DNA of 43,830 nt from Streptomyces beijiangensis (GCF_017315755.1 NZ_JAFLRJ010000252.1:1-43830), one strand, 5' to 3'. Positions 24,004 to 32,521 are shown, numbered from the stretch's first letter. Made by a program: numbers and translations. Notes: generated from the letters alone by a model not told the origin.

Positions 24004-25608
24004 CTACCGGGGCGACCGGACCCAGGCCGTGGTGTCCGGCGGCAGCAAACCGCCGGTCAACGGGGCGCTGATGTGCAGGAGTTCGTCGTGGGCGGGCAGT
24101 GTGACCGGTCCGGCGGAGAGATTCGTGACGCAGCGGACGGGACCGCGGTCGAAGGCGAGGACGCTCTCGGGTGCGGGGAGCCAGGCGAACTCGTCAGGCG
24201 ACGGGGCGAGTTCGGCCCGGCGGATGCGCAGCGAAGTGGCGTAGAACTCCAGCATCGAGTCCGGGTCGCCGGTCTGCGCCCGTACGCTCAGGGTCTTCCA
24301 GGCGGCCGGCTGTGGCAGCCACGGAGCGGCGGCGTCAGGGCGCTCGTCGCCCCACGGGATCGGCACCCGGCAGCCGTCGCGGCCCAGGTCCTCGCCCCCG
24401 GTGTGCAGGAAGGTCGGGTCCTGGCGGAGCCCGGCGGGGATGTCCTCGACCTCCCAGAGGCCCAGCTCGTCGCCCTGGTAGACGTACACGCTGCCGGGCA
24501 GCGCCATCGTGAGCAGGGCGGCGGCGCGCGCCCGGCGCAGGCCCAGTTCCAGGTCGACGGGCGCGCCGTGGGTCCGTACGCCGTCCAGTGCGTACGAGGT
24601 GTCGGTGCGGCCGTAGCGGGTCACATGGCGGGTGGTGTCGTGGTTGGAGAGCACCCAGGTGGCCGGGGCGCCCACCGGCGCGTGCGCGGCGAGCGTGGCA
24701 TCGATGACCCTGCGGAGCGCCTTCTCTTCCCAAGGGCTCTGCAGGAAGGCGAAGTTGAAGGCGGTGTGCAGTTCGTCGGGTCGCAGATAGCGGGCGAAGC
24801 GCCCGGGGTCGGCGGTCCACACCTCGCCGACGAAGACGCCATCGCGCCGGTAGGAGTCGATGACCTCGCGCCAGCCGCGGTAGATCTCGTGGACACCGTC
24901 CTGGTCGGACCAGGGTGACGGCGCCTGCGGGGTGACCTCGGGCAGGGCGGGGTCCTTGACCAGGTTGTCGGCCACGTCGATACGGAACCCGTCGACGCCC
25001 CTGTCGAGCCAGAACCGCAGGACCGACTCGAACTCGGCTCGTACCTCCGGATGCTCCCAGTTGAAGTCCGGCTGCTCGGGCGCGAAGCGGTGCAGGTACC
25101 AGGCGCCGGGTGTCCCGTCGGGCTCCGTGACCCGGCGCCAGGAGGGGCCGCCGAAGACGGACTGCCACGCGTTCGGCGGCAGCTCGCCGCTCTCGCCCCG
25201 GCCCTCGCGGAACCAGAAGCGCTCGCGTTCCGCGGAGCCGGGCCCCGCTGCCAGGGCCTCCTGGAACCAGCGGTGCCGGTCCGAGCAGTGGTTGGGCACG
25301 ATGTCGATGATGACCCGCAGACCCGCGGTGTGCACCTCGTCGATCAGCGCCTCGGCCTCGGCGAGCGTCCCGAAGAGGGGGTCGATGTCCCGGTAGTCGG
25401 AGACGTCGTAGCCGCCGTCGGCCATGGGGGACGGGTACCAGGGGCTGATCCAGAGGGCGTCGACGCCCAGCTCCCGCAGATGGGGCAGGCGGGCGCGGAT
25501 GCCCGCGATGTCACCGATCCCGTCCCCGTCCCCGTCGGCGAAACTGCGCGGATAGACCTGGTAGATGGCGGCGGAACGCCACCACGGGCTGCTCTCGGCA
25601 CGATGCAT
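24004..25608 (-). CDS. GH13 alpha-glucosidase
   Basis: The 534-residue cytosolic enzyme releases glucose from short alpha-glucans such as maltose, isomaltose or trehalose-type substrates. The start WWRSAAIYQVYPRSFADGDG is diagnostic of oligo-1,6-glucosidase-like GH13 enzymes. The four conserved regions are IDIVPNHCSD, GFRIDVADN (nucleophile near D211), GVFVGEVWTAD (acid near E262) and VLSNHDTTRH (near 322). There is no signal peptide. ATG 25608 lies 89 bases from a divergent DeoR/LacI-type regulator gene, which probably controls it. Confidence 0.93.
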   Translation of the reverse strand: MHRAESSPWWRSAAIYQVYPRSFADGDGDGIGDIAGIRARLPHLRELGVDALWISPWYPSPMADGGYDVSDYRDIDPLFGTLAEAEALIDEVHTAGLRVIIDIVPNHCSDRHRWFQEALAAGPGSAERERFWFREGRGESGELPPNAWQSVFGGPSWRRVTEPDGTPGAWYLHRFAPEQPDFNWEHPEVRAEFESVLRFWLDRGVDGFRIDVADNLVKDPALPEVTPQAPSPWSDQDGVHEIYRGWREVIDSYRRDGVFVGEVWTADPGRFARYLRPDELHTAFNFAFLQSPWEEKALRRVIDATLAAHAPVGAPATWVLSNHDTTRHVTRYGRTDTSYALDGVRTHGAPVDLELGLRRARAAALLTMALPGSVYVYQGDELGLWEVEDIPAGLRQDPTFLHTGGEDLGRDGCRVPIPWGDERPDAAAPWLPQPAAWKTLSVRAQTGDPDSMLEFYATSLRIRRAELAPSPDEFAWLPAPESVLAFDRGPVRCVTNLSAGPVTLPAHDELLHISAPLTGGLLPPDTTAWVRSPR

Positions 25609-25652
25609 GGGGCGAATCTAAGGAGCGCCGGGGAATTCCGTCAACGCCGATA

Positions 25653-25682
25653 CGATCGATACGATCCCGTCCGATCGATACG
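25653..25682. promoter_or_regulatory. Repeated CGATCGATACG sites in the divergent glucosidase-regulator region
   Basis: CGATCGATACG occurs twice (25653-25663 and 25672-25682), 19 bases apart, and a further GATACG starts at 25649. They fill the 89-base gap between the glucosidase and the regulator. They are candidate binding sites for the neighbouring regulator. Confidence 0.5.
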
Positions 25683-25697
25683 CACAGGGGTCATAGA

Positions 25698-26843
25698 GTG
25701 GCGGCCATGCGTCTTCATGTCGACCAGCGCCACGACCGGGTCCTCGAAATCGTCGAACAGCGCGGCAGCCTGCGGGTGACCGAACTCGCGAGCGAACTCG
25801 GGGTCTCCTCTGTCACCCTGCGCAGGGACATCGAGATCCTGGCACGGCAAGGGAAGGTGCGGCGGCTGCACGGCACGGTGCTGTGGCCGGAGGCGACGGC
25901 GGCCGCGCCCGCGCCCGTCGCACCGCCGGTGCCGGTGCCGGTGCGGTCCGGCGAAGGGATCGTCGTCGGCATGGTCGTGCCGTCGACCGACTACTACTTC
26001 GCCGATGTGGTCCGCGGGGCCCGTGAGGCGGTCGAGGCGCGCGGCGGGCGGCTGACGATCGGACTGCACCGCTATCTCTCAGGCGAGGACACGGCCCAGA
26101 GCGAGCGCCTGCTGGCCACGGGCGTCGACGGCCTGCTGCTGACGCCGCGCTGGGACGGTGGCGAGGCACTCGCGGGCGAGGGCGACTGGGCGGGCCGGCT
26201 GGACGTGCCCGTGGTCCTGGTGGAGCGGCGGGCCGAGCTCAGCAGTCCGGCGGCCGCACTGGACCAGGTGGCCACGGACCATGCGTACGGAGTCGGAGCG
26301 GCGGTCAGACACCTCGCCGGGCTCGGCCACCGCAGGATCGCCCTCGCCGCCCAGGAGAGCCCCACCGCCGCGCAGTTGAGGTCCGGCCACCGTGCGGCCG
26401 TCGCCGCGCTCGGTCTTGCGGAGGTGCCCGCCTCGCCGCTGGACACCGTCCCTTCGGTCTCCGAGGCCGACCGGTTCGAGCGCACCCTGGACCACCTCGT
26501 CGACTCGGTGGCCCACCACGGTGTGACCGCCGTGGTCGTGCACAGCGACGCGGACGCCGTGGTGCTGGTGCCGCGGCTGCAGTCCAGGGGCGTCAAGGTG
26601 CCCGAGGAGCTCGCGGTCGTCGCGTACGACGACGAGGTCGCCGACCTGGCCGGGCTGCCGCTGACCGCGGTGGCCCCGCCGAAGCGGGCCGTGGGCGCCG
26701 CGGCGGCAGGGCTGCTGCTCGACCGGATCGCCGAACTCCGCGACGGTGCGCGTGCGCCGGCACCGCGCCGCCATGTCGAACTTCTGCCGGAACTGCGGGT
26801 CCGTGCGTCCTCCGGCGGCCCCGTTTACCTGGAGACCACCTGA
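25698..26843 (+). CDS. Hybrid regulator: DeoR-type HTH with LacI-type sensor domain
   Basis: The 381-residue protein joins an N-terminal DeoR helix-turn-helix (RHDRVLEIVEQRGSLRVTEL, ASELGVSSVTLRRDIEILARQGKVRRLHG, residues about 10-60) to a LacI/periplasmic-binding sensor (IVVGMVVPSTDYYFADVVRG from about residue 87, LGHRRIALA near 210, VVAYDDEVADLAGLPLTAV near 310). An alanine-proline linker joins the parts. It lacks the LacI HTH. GTG 25698 has AGGGG upstream; ATG 25707 is an alternative. It diverges from the alpha-glucosidase and precedes the phosphodiesterase-HAD gene, so it may control either side. The sensor implies a sugar-like effector. Confidence 0.88.
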   Translation: MAAMRLHVDQRHDRVLEIVEQRGSLRVTELASELGVSSVTLRRDIEILARQGKVRRLHGTVLWPEATAAAPAPVAPPVPVPVRSGEGIVVGMVVPSTDYYFADVVRGAREAVEARGGRLTIGLHRYLSGEDTAQSERLLATGVDGLLLTPRWDGGEALAGEGDWAGRLDVPVVLVERRAELSSPAAALDQVATDHAYGVGAAVRHLAGLGHRRIALAAQESPTAAQLRSGHRAAVAALGLAEVPASPLDTVPSVSEADRFERTLDHLVDSVAHHGVTAVVVHSDADAVVLVPRLQSRGVKVPEELAVVAYDDEVADLAGLPLTAVAPPKRAVGAAAAGLLLDRIAELRDGARAPAPRRHVELLPELRVRASSGGPVYLETT

Positions 26844-26900
26844 GCGTTTCTGATCGTTTGGGCAAACGCTCTTGACGGTGATCGTTCTTGGTCGAAAGAT
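26842..26900 (+). promoter_or_regulatory. Promoter and nested operators of the phosphodiesterase-HAD gene
   Basis: GAGCGTTT (26842-26849) and AAACGCTC (26864-26871) are an inverted pair overlapping the regulator's stop codon. Nested inside is CGTTTGGGCAAACG (26855-26868). Directly after come TTGACG (26872-26877) and, 17 bases on, AAAGAT (26895-26900) as promoter boxes. TGATCGTT occurs at 26851 and 26879. AAACGCTC and the TGATCG motif also occur upstream of the PL8 lyase. Confidence 0.6.
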
Positions 26901-26934
26901 GGCCGAAGTTCGTCTTTGAAAGGACCTCACTGTC

Positions 26935-28419
26935 ATGGCTTCTGGCGTACGCGACCGTGCCCGCCGCGTTCTCGTTGTCGGGATCGACGGCGTTCGCCTC
27001 GACACCCTGCGCACCGTGGACACCCCGCACCTGGACTCCGTCGAGGCGGCCGGATTCCTCGCCCCGGTGGAGATCCGCCCCGGCACCCCCACCATGTCGG
27101 GACCCTGCTGGGCGACGATCGTCACCGGGGTGAGCGTCGACAAGCACGCGGTGTGGAGCAACGACTTCAGCGGCAACCGCCTCACCGTCTTCCCCGACTT
27201 CACCACCCGCCTCACCCGCGGCGACGGCCGCCGCACCTATGTCGCAGCGGGCTGGCAGCCGTTGGTGACCGTGGCCGACGGCGGCCCGCTCTTCCGCGAG
27301 CCCAGCCGCCTCAGCCATGCCGCCCCGGCCGCCGAGACCTGCGAGGACTGGGAGGCGGTGGACGAGCAGATGACCGCCGACGCGGTCCGCGTGCTCTCCG
27401 ACGAGGACCCCGAGGCCTCGTTCGTCTATCTCGGCGCGACCGATGAGACCGCCCACATCCTGGGCTGCGTACCGGAGTACGAGCGCTCCATAGCCCGCGC
27501 CGACGAGCGGCTCGGCCGGCTGCTCGCCGCGGTGCGCGGCCGGGCGACGTACGACGACGAAGCGTGGACGTTCATCGTCGTGACCGACCACGGCCACCGC
27601 GACGAGGGCGGCCACGGCGGCCGCACCGACCAGGAGCGCACCGCATGGATCGCCTGCTCAGGACCTGACGTCCCGGCCGGGGCGACCGTGCGCGAACTTC
27701 GCCACGAGGACGTGGCGGCCCAGGTGTTCGCCGCACTCGGCCGGCCCGCGGACTCGCACTGGACTCTGGACGGGCGGCCGTTCACGGTGGTCCCGCAGGC
27801 CGTCCTCTTCGACATGGACGGCACGCTCGTCGACACCGAGTCGCTCTGGTGGAAGACGGCCGAGGACGTCGCCGGGGGTCTCGGTCACAGGCTGTCCGAC
27901 GCGGACATCCCCGAGGTCGTCGGCCGCGCGGTCGAGGACACCGCCGCCCACCTCTTCCGGATCTCGGACGCGGCCCGCCCGCTCGCGGAGATCACCGCGG
28001 ACCTCGACGAGCGCTTCCTGGCCGCGGTCGAGGCCGACACGGTCCTGCTGCCTGGTGCGCGCCAGCTCCTCGACCTGCTCAACGGCTTGGGTATTCCCAC
28101 CGCCCTGGTGTCGGCCTCGCCGCGCCCCGTCGTGGACGCCGTACTGAAGGTGCTGGGCACGGAGTCCTTCCGTACGACCGTCGCCGCGGGCGAGACCCCG
28201 GCCACCAAGCCCGCCCCCGACCCCTATCTCGCCGCGGCCCGCACGCTGGGTGTGGACCCGTCCGGGTGCCTGGTCGTGGAGGACAGCCCGACGGGGATCG
28301 CGGCGGGGGAGGCGGCCGGGTGCCTGGTCGCGGCCGTGCCGTCCTTCGTGCCGGTCCAGGCGGCGCCCGGGCGGCGCGTCCTGACCGGACTCGGCGAACT
28401 CCTGCGCGACTTCCGGTAG
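26935..28419 (+). CDS. Fusion of alkaline-phosphatase-superfamily phosphodiesterase and HAD phosphatase
   Basis: The 494-residue protein has two enzyme domains. Residues 1-280 look like the type I phosphodiesterase/nucleotide pyrophosphatase branch of the alkaline phosphatase superfamily: VLVVGIDGVRLDTL (metal aspartate D18), PTMSGPCWATIVTG (nucleophile region), and VVTDHGHRDEGGHGG (metal site). From about residue 289 a HAD subfamily I phosphatase begins: AVLFDMDGTLVDTE (nucleophile near D294), VSASPRPVVDAVL, KPAPDPYLAAA, and VVEDSPTGIAAGEAAG, as in beta-phosphoglucomutase-like enzymes. The join (GRPFTVVPQAVLF) has no stop or restart signal. A two-step dephosphorylation of a sugar-phosphate diester is an attractive guess; the substrate is unknown. 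ATG 26935 has AAAGGA upstream. Confidence 0.88.
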   Translation: MASGVRDRARRVLVVGIDGVRLDTLRTVDTPHLDSVEAAGFLAPVEIRPGTPTMSGPCWATIVTGVSVDKHAVWSNDFSGNRLTVFPDFTTRLTRGDGRRTYVAAGWQPLVTVADGGPLFREPSRLSHAAPAAETCEDWEAVDEQMTADAVRVLSDEDPEASFVYLGATDETAHILGCVPEYERSIARADERLGRLLAAVRGRATYDDEAWTFIVVTDHGHRDEGGHGGRTDQERTAWIACSGPDVPAGATVRELRHEDVAAQVFAALGRPADSHWTLDGRPFTVVPQAVLFDMDGTLVDTESLWWKTAEDVAGGLGHRLSDADIPEVVGRAVEDTAAHLFRISDAARPLAEITADLDERFLAAVEADTVLLPGARQLLDLLNGLGIPTALVSASPRPVVDAVLKVLGTESFRTTVAAGETPATKPAPDPYLAAARTLGVDPSGCLVVEDSPTGIAAGEAAGCLVAAVPSFVPVQAAPGRRVLTGLGELLRDFR

Positions 28420-28428
28420 TTGTACGGA

Positions 28429-28476
28429 AGAGGGGGCGGGGCCGGCTGCTCTCGGCAGCCCGGCCCCGCCCCCTCT
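28429..28476. terminator. Bidirectional terminator
   Basis: A 21-base arm (28429-28449) pairs with 28455-28476 with one bulged C around a 5-base loop. It lies between the convergent fusion gene and the PL8 lyase. It is GC-rich and very stable, with no long T-run. Confidence 0.85.
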
Positions 28477-28489
28477 GCGTTCCCTGCGG

Positions 28490-30937
28490 TCAGTGGAGCC
28501 TGACCGTGACCGTCTGGGTGTCGCCGCGCAGACCGCTCAGGTCACCGAACGTGAGGGTGAGCTCGTGCCCGGTCTCGGCCGCCGTGACCGAAGAGGCCTT
28601 GGACACCACGGACTTGACCCGCCGCTTCCATGTCAGCGTCAGACCGTCCTTGGCGACACGCGAGGGGTCGGCGACGGTGATCGTCGCCGTTCCGTCGCGC
28701 TTCTCACGGATCTGTACGCTCACCGGCGCGCTCGCCGTGACCGCGCCGGCCGTCCCCGCCTCCCAGAAGTTGATCCCGGTGAACCCGTGCGAGGGGACCC
28801 GGACGGCCTGCTGCTGCGGGGTGTTGGCGAGGATCTCCAGCCAGTGGTGGTCCAGTGCGCGCGCCGCGGTGCGCAGGGCGCTCGCCCCGGGCATCAGGAT
28901 GTACGCGTAACCGGCGTCCTGCGGGTCGGTGCCGTGGTCCTGCCAGAGCGTCGCGTAGCGCCGGGTGATCGGGTCGGTGGTGCCGCTCGCGCCGTTGACG
29001 TCCTTCCAGGCGCCGGTGCGCTCCTCGCGGAGCGCGTTCAGCTTCGTACCGCCGGGGAACACATAGCCGGCGTGGCCCGCCAGGTGCGCCCAGCGGGTGG
29101 AGCGGCCGGTGACCGACCAGCCCTGCGCGGACGGCTGGGGCCTGCCGTCGAGGAGCAGCGCCGGGGCGCCGGACACGCCCAGGTTGCGGTTGTCGAAGAC
29201 CGTCTCGACGGTCGTGCCGTCGGCCGATGTGATCCCCGCGCCGAGGCAGACCACCGAGTCGTCCAGCCAGAACCAGGACTTCTTGGCGTGCATCGTGGAG
29301 GCGAGTCCCTGCAGATGCTGGCCCGTGGTGCCGAACTCGCCGTCGCCCGTGCCGCCCACCCAGGCGCTGTCCGTACGGGGGTTGGCCCAGGCGCCGCCCT
29401 GGCCGTCGGCGAGCTTCTTCGTCGAGACGGTGGTGCCGGGCAGCCGGTAGGGGTTGGCGGTCGGCCAGTACGCGTCCGAGTACTGGCCGAGGCCCGCGTC
29501 GGGTCCCCACCACTGCAGCCAGCCCGAACCGGTGTGCCAGCCGCGGTAGTTCTCCAGATTGCCGAACTCGTAGTGCGCGATGCGGTTCGAGGCCAGGGAG
29601 AGGCCGGCACCCCAGTCGCGGCGGCGGTGGGTGACCCGGTCCATGTTGTGGAAGACCCGGTGCGCGACGGGCTCGGGGGCCGCCGTCACAGTGGTGTCGT
29701 CGAGGAGTGTCTGCAGCCGCGAGAGGTTGACCAGGCTCAGGCCGGCGTCCTTGAGGGCGGGGCCGTAGTGGTCGCGCTGGAGCCAGCCCTTGACCATGGC
29801 GCGCCAGCGCGCGTTCTCCTCGGCGCTCGCGCCCTGGCCGAGCAGCACGATCGAGCCCATGACGCTGTGGGCGCGGATGTGGTCGTCGGTGCCGATGCGG
29901 GTGATGCCGCGCCCCGAGACGTTGTCCATCATCAGGCCGTCGTAGACGAAGGGGGCGATGGCCGCCTCGATCGTGTCGAGGAACTGCTGGCTGCCCGGGT
30001 CCGTCACTTCCCAGCTCGATCCGCGCAGCAGCGCGAAGAGCCTGCCGAGGCCGTCGTTGAGCACGGCACCGTAGCCGCCGATGTAGGGGATCGAGGTGTG
30101 CTGGACGAAGGATCCGTCGTCGTAGAAGCCGTCACCGGTGGTGACGTACGGGAAGACCGGCGAGAGCGCGTCGCGGGCGACCTTGATCTTGTCGCCGTTC
30201 TTGCCGACGACACCGCGCAGGATCATGCCCCGGCACAGGTCGACGCGGTTGGCGCCGGTGCTCGTGCCCGTGTACTTGGCGAGGAGCGACTCCGGGAGGA
30301 ACTTGTCCACCGCGGCGACGTAGCTGTCGATCTGCGCCTGGGACAGCTCGTCGTAGAGGAGGACGGATATGTCCATCAGCGCCTGCGGGGAGCCGATCTG
30401 GAAGTTCCACCAGTTCCCGTACTGCGTCTTGTTCTCGTTGAAGACGTCGGCGTGCAGATGGTCGAGGCCGGTGAGGACCGCGTCCTTGAGCGCCGTGTCG
30501 CCGGTCAGTCCGGTGCCGGGCTGCGAGTAGGCCTCGGCCATCGTCCGCAGCCGGTTGTAGCTGGTGTTCATCTTCTCGGAGAAGGCGAACGACTCGGTGT
30601 CGGTGTCCGGCTCGGGGTCCAGATAGACGAGGTCGGGCCAGAGGGAGCCGGACGCAGGTGCCATGGCCGTACGGAACCCGGCCGCCTGCGTGCCGAGGGC
30701 GGCCAGTTTGGTCTTGAACGGCTCTGCGGTGGGGCTGAATCCGGCGCCCAGGTAGAGCTCGCGCCACTTGGCACGTAGGGTCGCGAATTCGTCGGTGTCG
30801 GCCGTCGTCGCGCTTGTCGCGCCGGCCGTCGTGCCGGCGGCGTGGGCAGGGGTGGCGGACAGGCCGAAAGCGCCAAGTGCAAAGGCTGTGCTGCCGGTTG
30901 TGGCGATGAAGCCACGGCGGGACCAGGGAGGCGTCAT
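28490..30937 (-). CDS. Polysaccharide lyase family 8 (hyaluronate/chondroitin/xanthan lyase type), Tat-secreted
   Basis: The 815-residue enzyme cleaves uronic-acid-containing polysaccharides by beta-elimination outside the cell. The N-terminus PPWSRRGFIATTGSTAFALG is a twin-arginine leader. The PL8 alpha/alpha toroid carries the catalytic asparagine in YGNWWNFQIGSPQ (near 175) and the histidine-tyrosine pair in DGSFVQHTSIPYIGGYG (near 279 and following), then MMDNVSGRGITR. The large beta-sandwich part begins near residue 400. ATG 30937 is preferred because GGAG lies 5 bases upstream; a GTG at 30970 has no ribosome site. The exact polymer cannot be told from sequence alone. Confidence 0.9.
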   Translation of the reverse strand: MTPPWSRRGFIATTGSTAFALGAFGLSATPAHAAGTTAGATSATTADTDEFATLRAKWRELYLGAGFSPTAEPFKTKLAALGTQAAGFRTAMAPASGSLWPDLVYLDPEPDTDTESFAFSEKMNTSYNRLRTMAEAYSQPGTGLTGDTALKDAVLTGLDHLHADVFNENKTQYGNWWNFQIGSPQALMDISVLLYDELSQAQIDSYVAAVDKFLPESLLAKYTGTSTGANRVDLCRGMILRGVVGKNGDKIKVARDALSPVFPYVTTGDGFYDDGSFVQHTSIPYIGGYGAVLNDGLGRLFALLRGSSWEVTDPGSQQFLDTIEAAIAPFVYDGLMMDNVSGRGITRIGTDDHIRAHSVMGSIVLLGQGASAEENARWRAMVKGWLQRDHYGPALKDAGLSLVNLSRLQTLLDDTTVTAAPEPVAHRVFHNMDRVTHRRRDWGAGLSLASNRIAHYEFGNLENYRGWHTGSGWLQWWGPDAGLGQYSDAYWPTANPYRLPGTTVSTKKLADGQGGAWANPRTDSAWVGGTGDGEFGTTGQHLQGLASTMHAKKSWFWLDDSVVCLGAGITSADGTTVETVFDNRNLGVSGAPALLLDGRPQPSAQGWSVTGRSTRWAHLAGHAGYVFPGGTKLNALREERTGAWKDVNGASGTTDPITRRYATLWQDHGTDPQDAGYAYILMPGASALRTAARALDHHWLEILANTPQQQAVRVPSHGFTGINFWEAGTAGAVTASAPVSVQIREKRDGTATITVADPSRVAKDGLTLTWKRRVKSVVSKASSVTAAETGHELTLTFGDLSGLRGDTQTVTVRLH

Positions 30938-30975
30938 GGGATCTCCGGGAGCCAGGTGAAGGTGAGTCACTCATG

Positions 30976-31043
30976 GGCAAGCGCTTTCTAGCACGTTCGT
31001 GCTCAAACGCTCAACGGTTCGCGTGAAATTGATCGAACGATCA
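30976..31043. promoter_or_regulatory. Operator cluster upstream of the PL8 lyase
   Basis: Three symmetric sites lie in the 122-base gap: GCAAGCGCTTTC (30977-30988, LacI-type AAGCGCTT core), AGCACGTTCGTGCT (30990-31003) and TGATCGAACGATCA (31030-31043). AAACGCTC at 31005-31012 is identical to a site before the phosphodiesterase-HAD gene. The region points to LacI-type repression of the lyase, possibly with shared control of the fusion gene. Confidence 0.6.
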
Positions 31044-31059
31044 TTTGAGGGGAATGTGC

Positions 31060-31723
31060 GTGACGAATGAATCGGGCAGGCTGGAGGCGTTCAGTGACGG
31101 GGTGTTCGCCATCGCGATCACCCTGCTCATCCTGGAGATCAAGGTCCCTGAACATGCGGGGGGCGAGCTCTGGAAGGCGCTGGGGGAGCAGTGGCCCTCG
31201 TACGCCGCCTATGTCGTGAGTTTTCTGGTCATCGGGATCATGTGGCTCAACCACCACCAGATCTTCCGGTTCGTGGCCCGGGTCGACCGCACCCTGATGT
31301 TCCTCAATCTGCTGCTGCTGATGACCGTCGCCGCGCTGCCCTGGCCCGCCGCCCTGCTCGCCACGTATCTGCGCGAGGGCAGTGCCTCGCACGTGGCGGC
31401 CGCCGTCTACAGCGGGCTCATGGTGGTGATGGCGCTCACTTTTCAGGCGGTGTGGTGGCATCTGACGAAGACCGGCCATCTCTTCGACGACCGTGTGGAC
31501 GCACTGGCCGCCCGCGCCACGCTTCCCCAAGCTCTCAACTTCGTTCGAGCAGGGAGAGGCCCCATCCCGCTTTGCCTTGGGCACCCTGGTCTACCCGGCC
31601 ACGCTCGCCCTGTCCTTCGTCTCCGCGCCGGCGACCCTCGCGGTGCACGGGCTGCTCGCCGTCTACTACGGCTTCAATCAGCTGCCGGTACCGACGAAAG
31701 AGAAGGGTCCCGAAGCCCTGTAG
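31060..31723 (+). pseudogene. TMEM175-family potassium channel gene, frame disrupted by a small repeat
   Basis: Translation from GTG 31060 (GAGGGGA upstream) gives the TMEM175/DUF1211 signature RLEAFSDGVFAIAITLLILEIKVP and further membrane helices up to VDALAARA (31518). The natural C-terminus, RFALGTLVYPATLALSFVSA and onward to the stop at 31723, lies in the +1 frame. Between them is a roughly 49-base element (31519-31567, 3n+1) with the look of a Streptomyces small palindromic repeat. Removing it restores AARA-RFALG in frame. As it stands the first frame continues with unrelated sequence to 31833, losing the last two helices. The protein would have been a bacterial potassium channel; the present product is probably inactive. 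A sequencing error is less likely given the repeat. Confidence 0.7.
31519..31567 (+). repeat. Small palindromic repeat inserted in the TMEM175 gene
   Basis: The insert contains CCCCAAGCTCTCAACTTCG then TTCGAGCAGGGAGAGGCC. GCTC (31531-31534) and GAGC form the ends of a short stem. It closely resembles a repeat I recall as frequent between Streptomyces genes (CCCCAAGCTCTCGGCTTCGC and so on). The boundaries are inferred from restored reading of the host gene. Confidence 0.6.
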
Positions 31724-31733
31724 CGTCGAGGGT

Positions 31734-32417
31734 ATGGATGATCACGGAGTGGTGGATGTCGGGGACGTACGGCTGGCCTACCGGAGCTGGGGCAACCCCA
31801 TGGGCGCGCCGGTCGTACTGCTGCACGGGCTGACCGGGTCCGCCGCCTCCTGGGACAAGGTGGGGGAGCTGCTCGGCGACGAGTGGCGGGTCTACGCCCT
31901 CGACCTGCGCGGACACGGCGAGAGCGACTGGCCCGACGACTACGATCTCGCGCTGATGTGTGAGGACGTGCTCGGCTTCCTCGATGAGCTGCAGCTGGAC
32001 CGCGTGGGCCTCGTCGGCCACTCCATGGGCGGGGTCATCGCGTACCGGCTCGCTCTGGACCACGCGGACCGGGTGGAGTACCTGGTCCTGGAGGAGACCC
32101 CGCCGCCGTACCCCCGCGAGCTGACGGAGTCCGCGCCCCCCGAGGGCCCCGTCGACTACGACCTGGCCGTGGTCCCCGCCGTCCGCGCCCAGATCTTCGC
32201 CCCCGATCCCGAGTGGGAGGAGCGCCTCGGGGAGATCGTGGCGCCGACGCTGATCGTGGCGGGCGGGAGCGACAGCTCCATGCCGCAGGACCGGATCCAC
32301 GACATGGCCGCGGAGATCCCCGACTGCCGGGTGATCACCATTCCCGTCGGGCACAACGTGCACGCCCTGCAGCCGCAGCAGTTCGCCGAGCACGTCGGCG
32401 AATTCCTCACCAGCTGA
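31734..32417 (+). CDS. Alpha/beta-hydrolase
   Basis: The 227-residue cytosolic enzyme has the alpha/beta-hydrolase core: oxyanion-hole region VVLLHGLTGSAASWDKV, nucleophile serine in VGLVGHSMGGVIAYRLA, an acid near VAGGSDSSMP, and the catalytic histidine in PVGHNVHALQPQQF. DLRGHGESDWP is typical of the esterase/haloperoxidase-like group. ATG 31734 is 10 bases after the end of the disrupted channel gene, with GAGG just before it. The substrate is unknown. Confidence 0.88.
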   Translation: MDDHGVVDVGDVRLAYRSWGNPMGAPVVLLHGLTGSAASWDKVGELLGDEWRVYALDLRGHGESDWPDDYDLALMCEDVLGFLDELQLDRVGLVGHSMGGVIAYRLALDHADRVEYLVLEETPPPYPRELTESAPPEGPVDYDLAVVPAVRAQIFAPDPEWEERLGEIVAPTLIVAGGSDSSMPQDRIHDMAAEIPDCRVITIPVGHNVHALQPQQFAEHVGEFLTS

Positions 32418-32475
32418 GCAACGGCGGTTCCCGTCACCAGGGTTGACGGGCCGTCAGATTGGCGGGAGGGTCGTC

Positions 32476-32498
32476 TTATGTCGGAGAACCGATATAAC
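32476..32498 (+). promoter_or_regulatory. TetR-type operator over the -10 box
   Basis: TTATGTCGG (32476-32484) and CCGATATAA (32489-32497) form an inverted repeat with one mismatch and a 4-base centre. The right arm overlaps the -10 box TATAAC (32493-32498). A second inverted pair, CGGGAGG (32463-32469) and CCTCCCG (32503-32509), flanks it. The position, about 25 bases before the TetR start, fits autorepression. Confidence 0.7.
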
Positions 32499-32521
32499 TC
32501 CGCCTCCCGGGGGCAGTGCCC

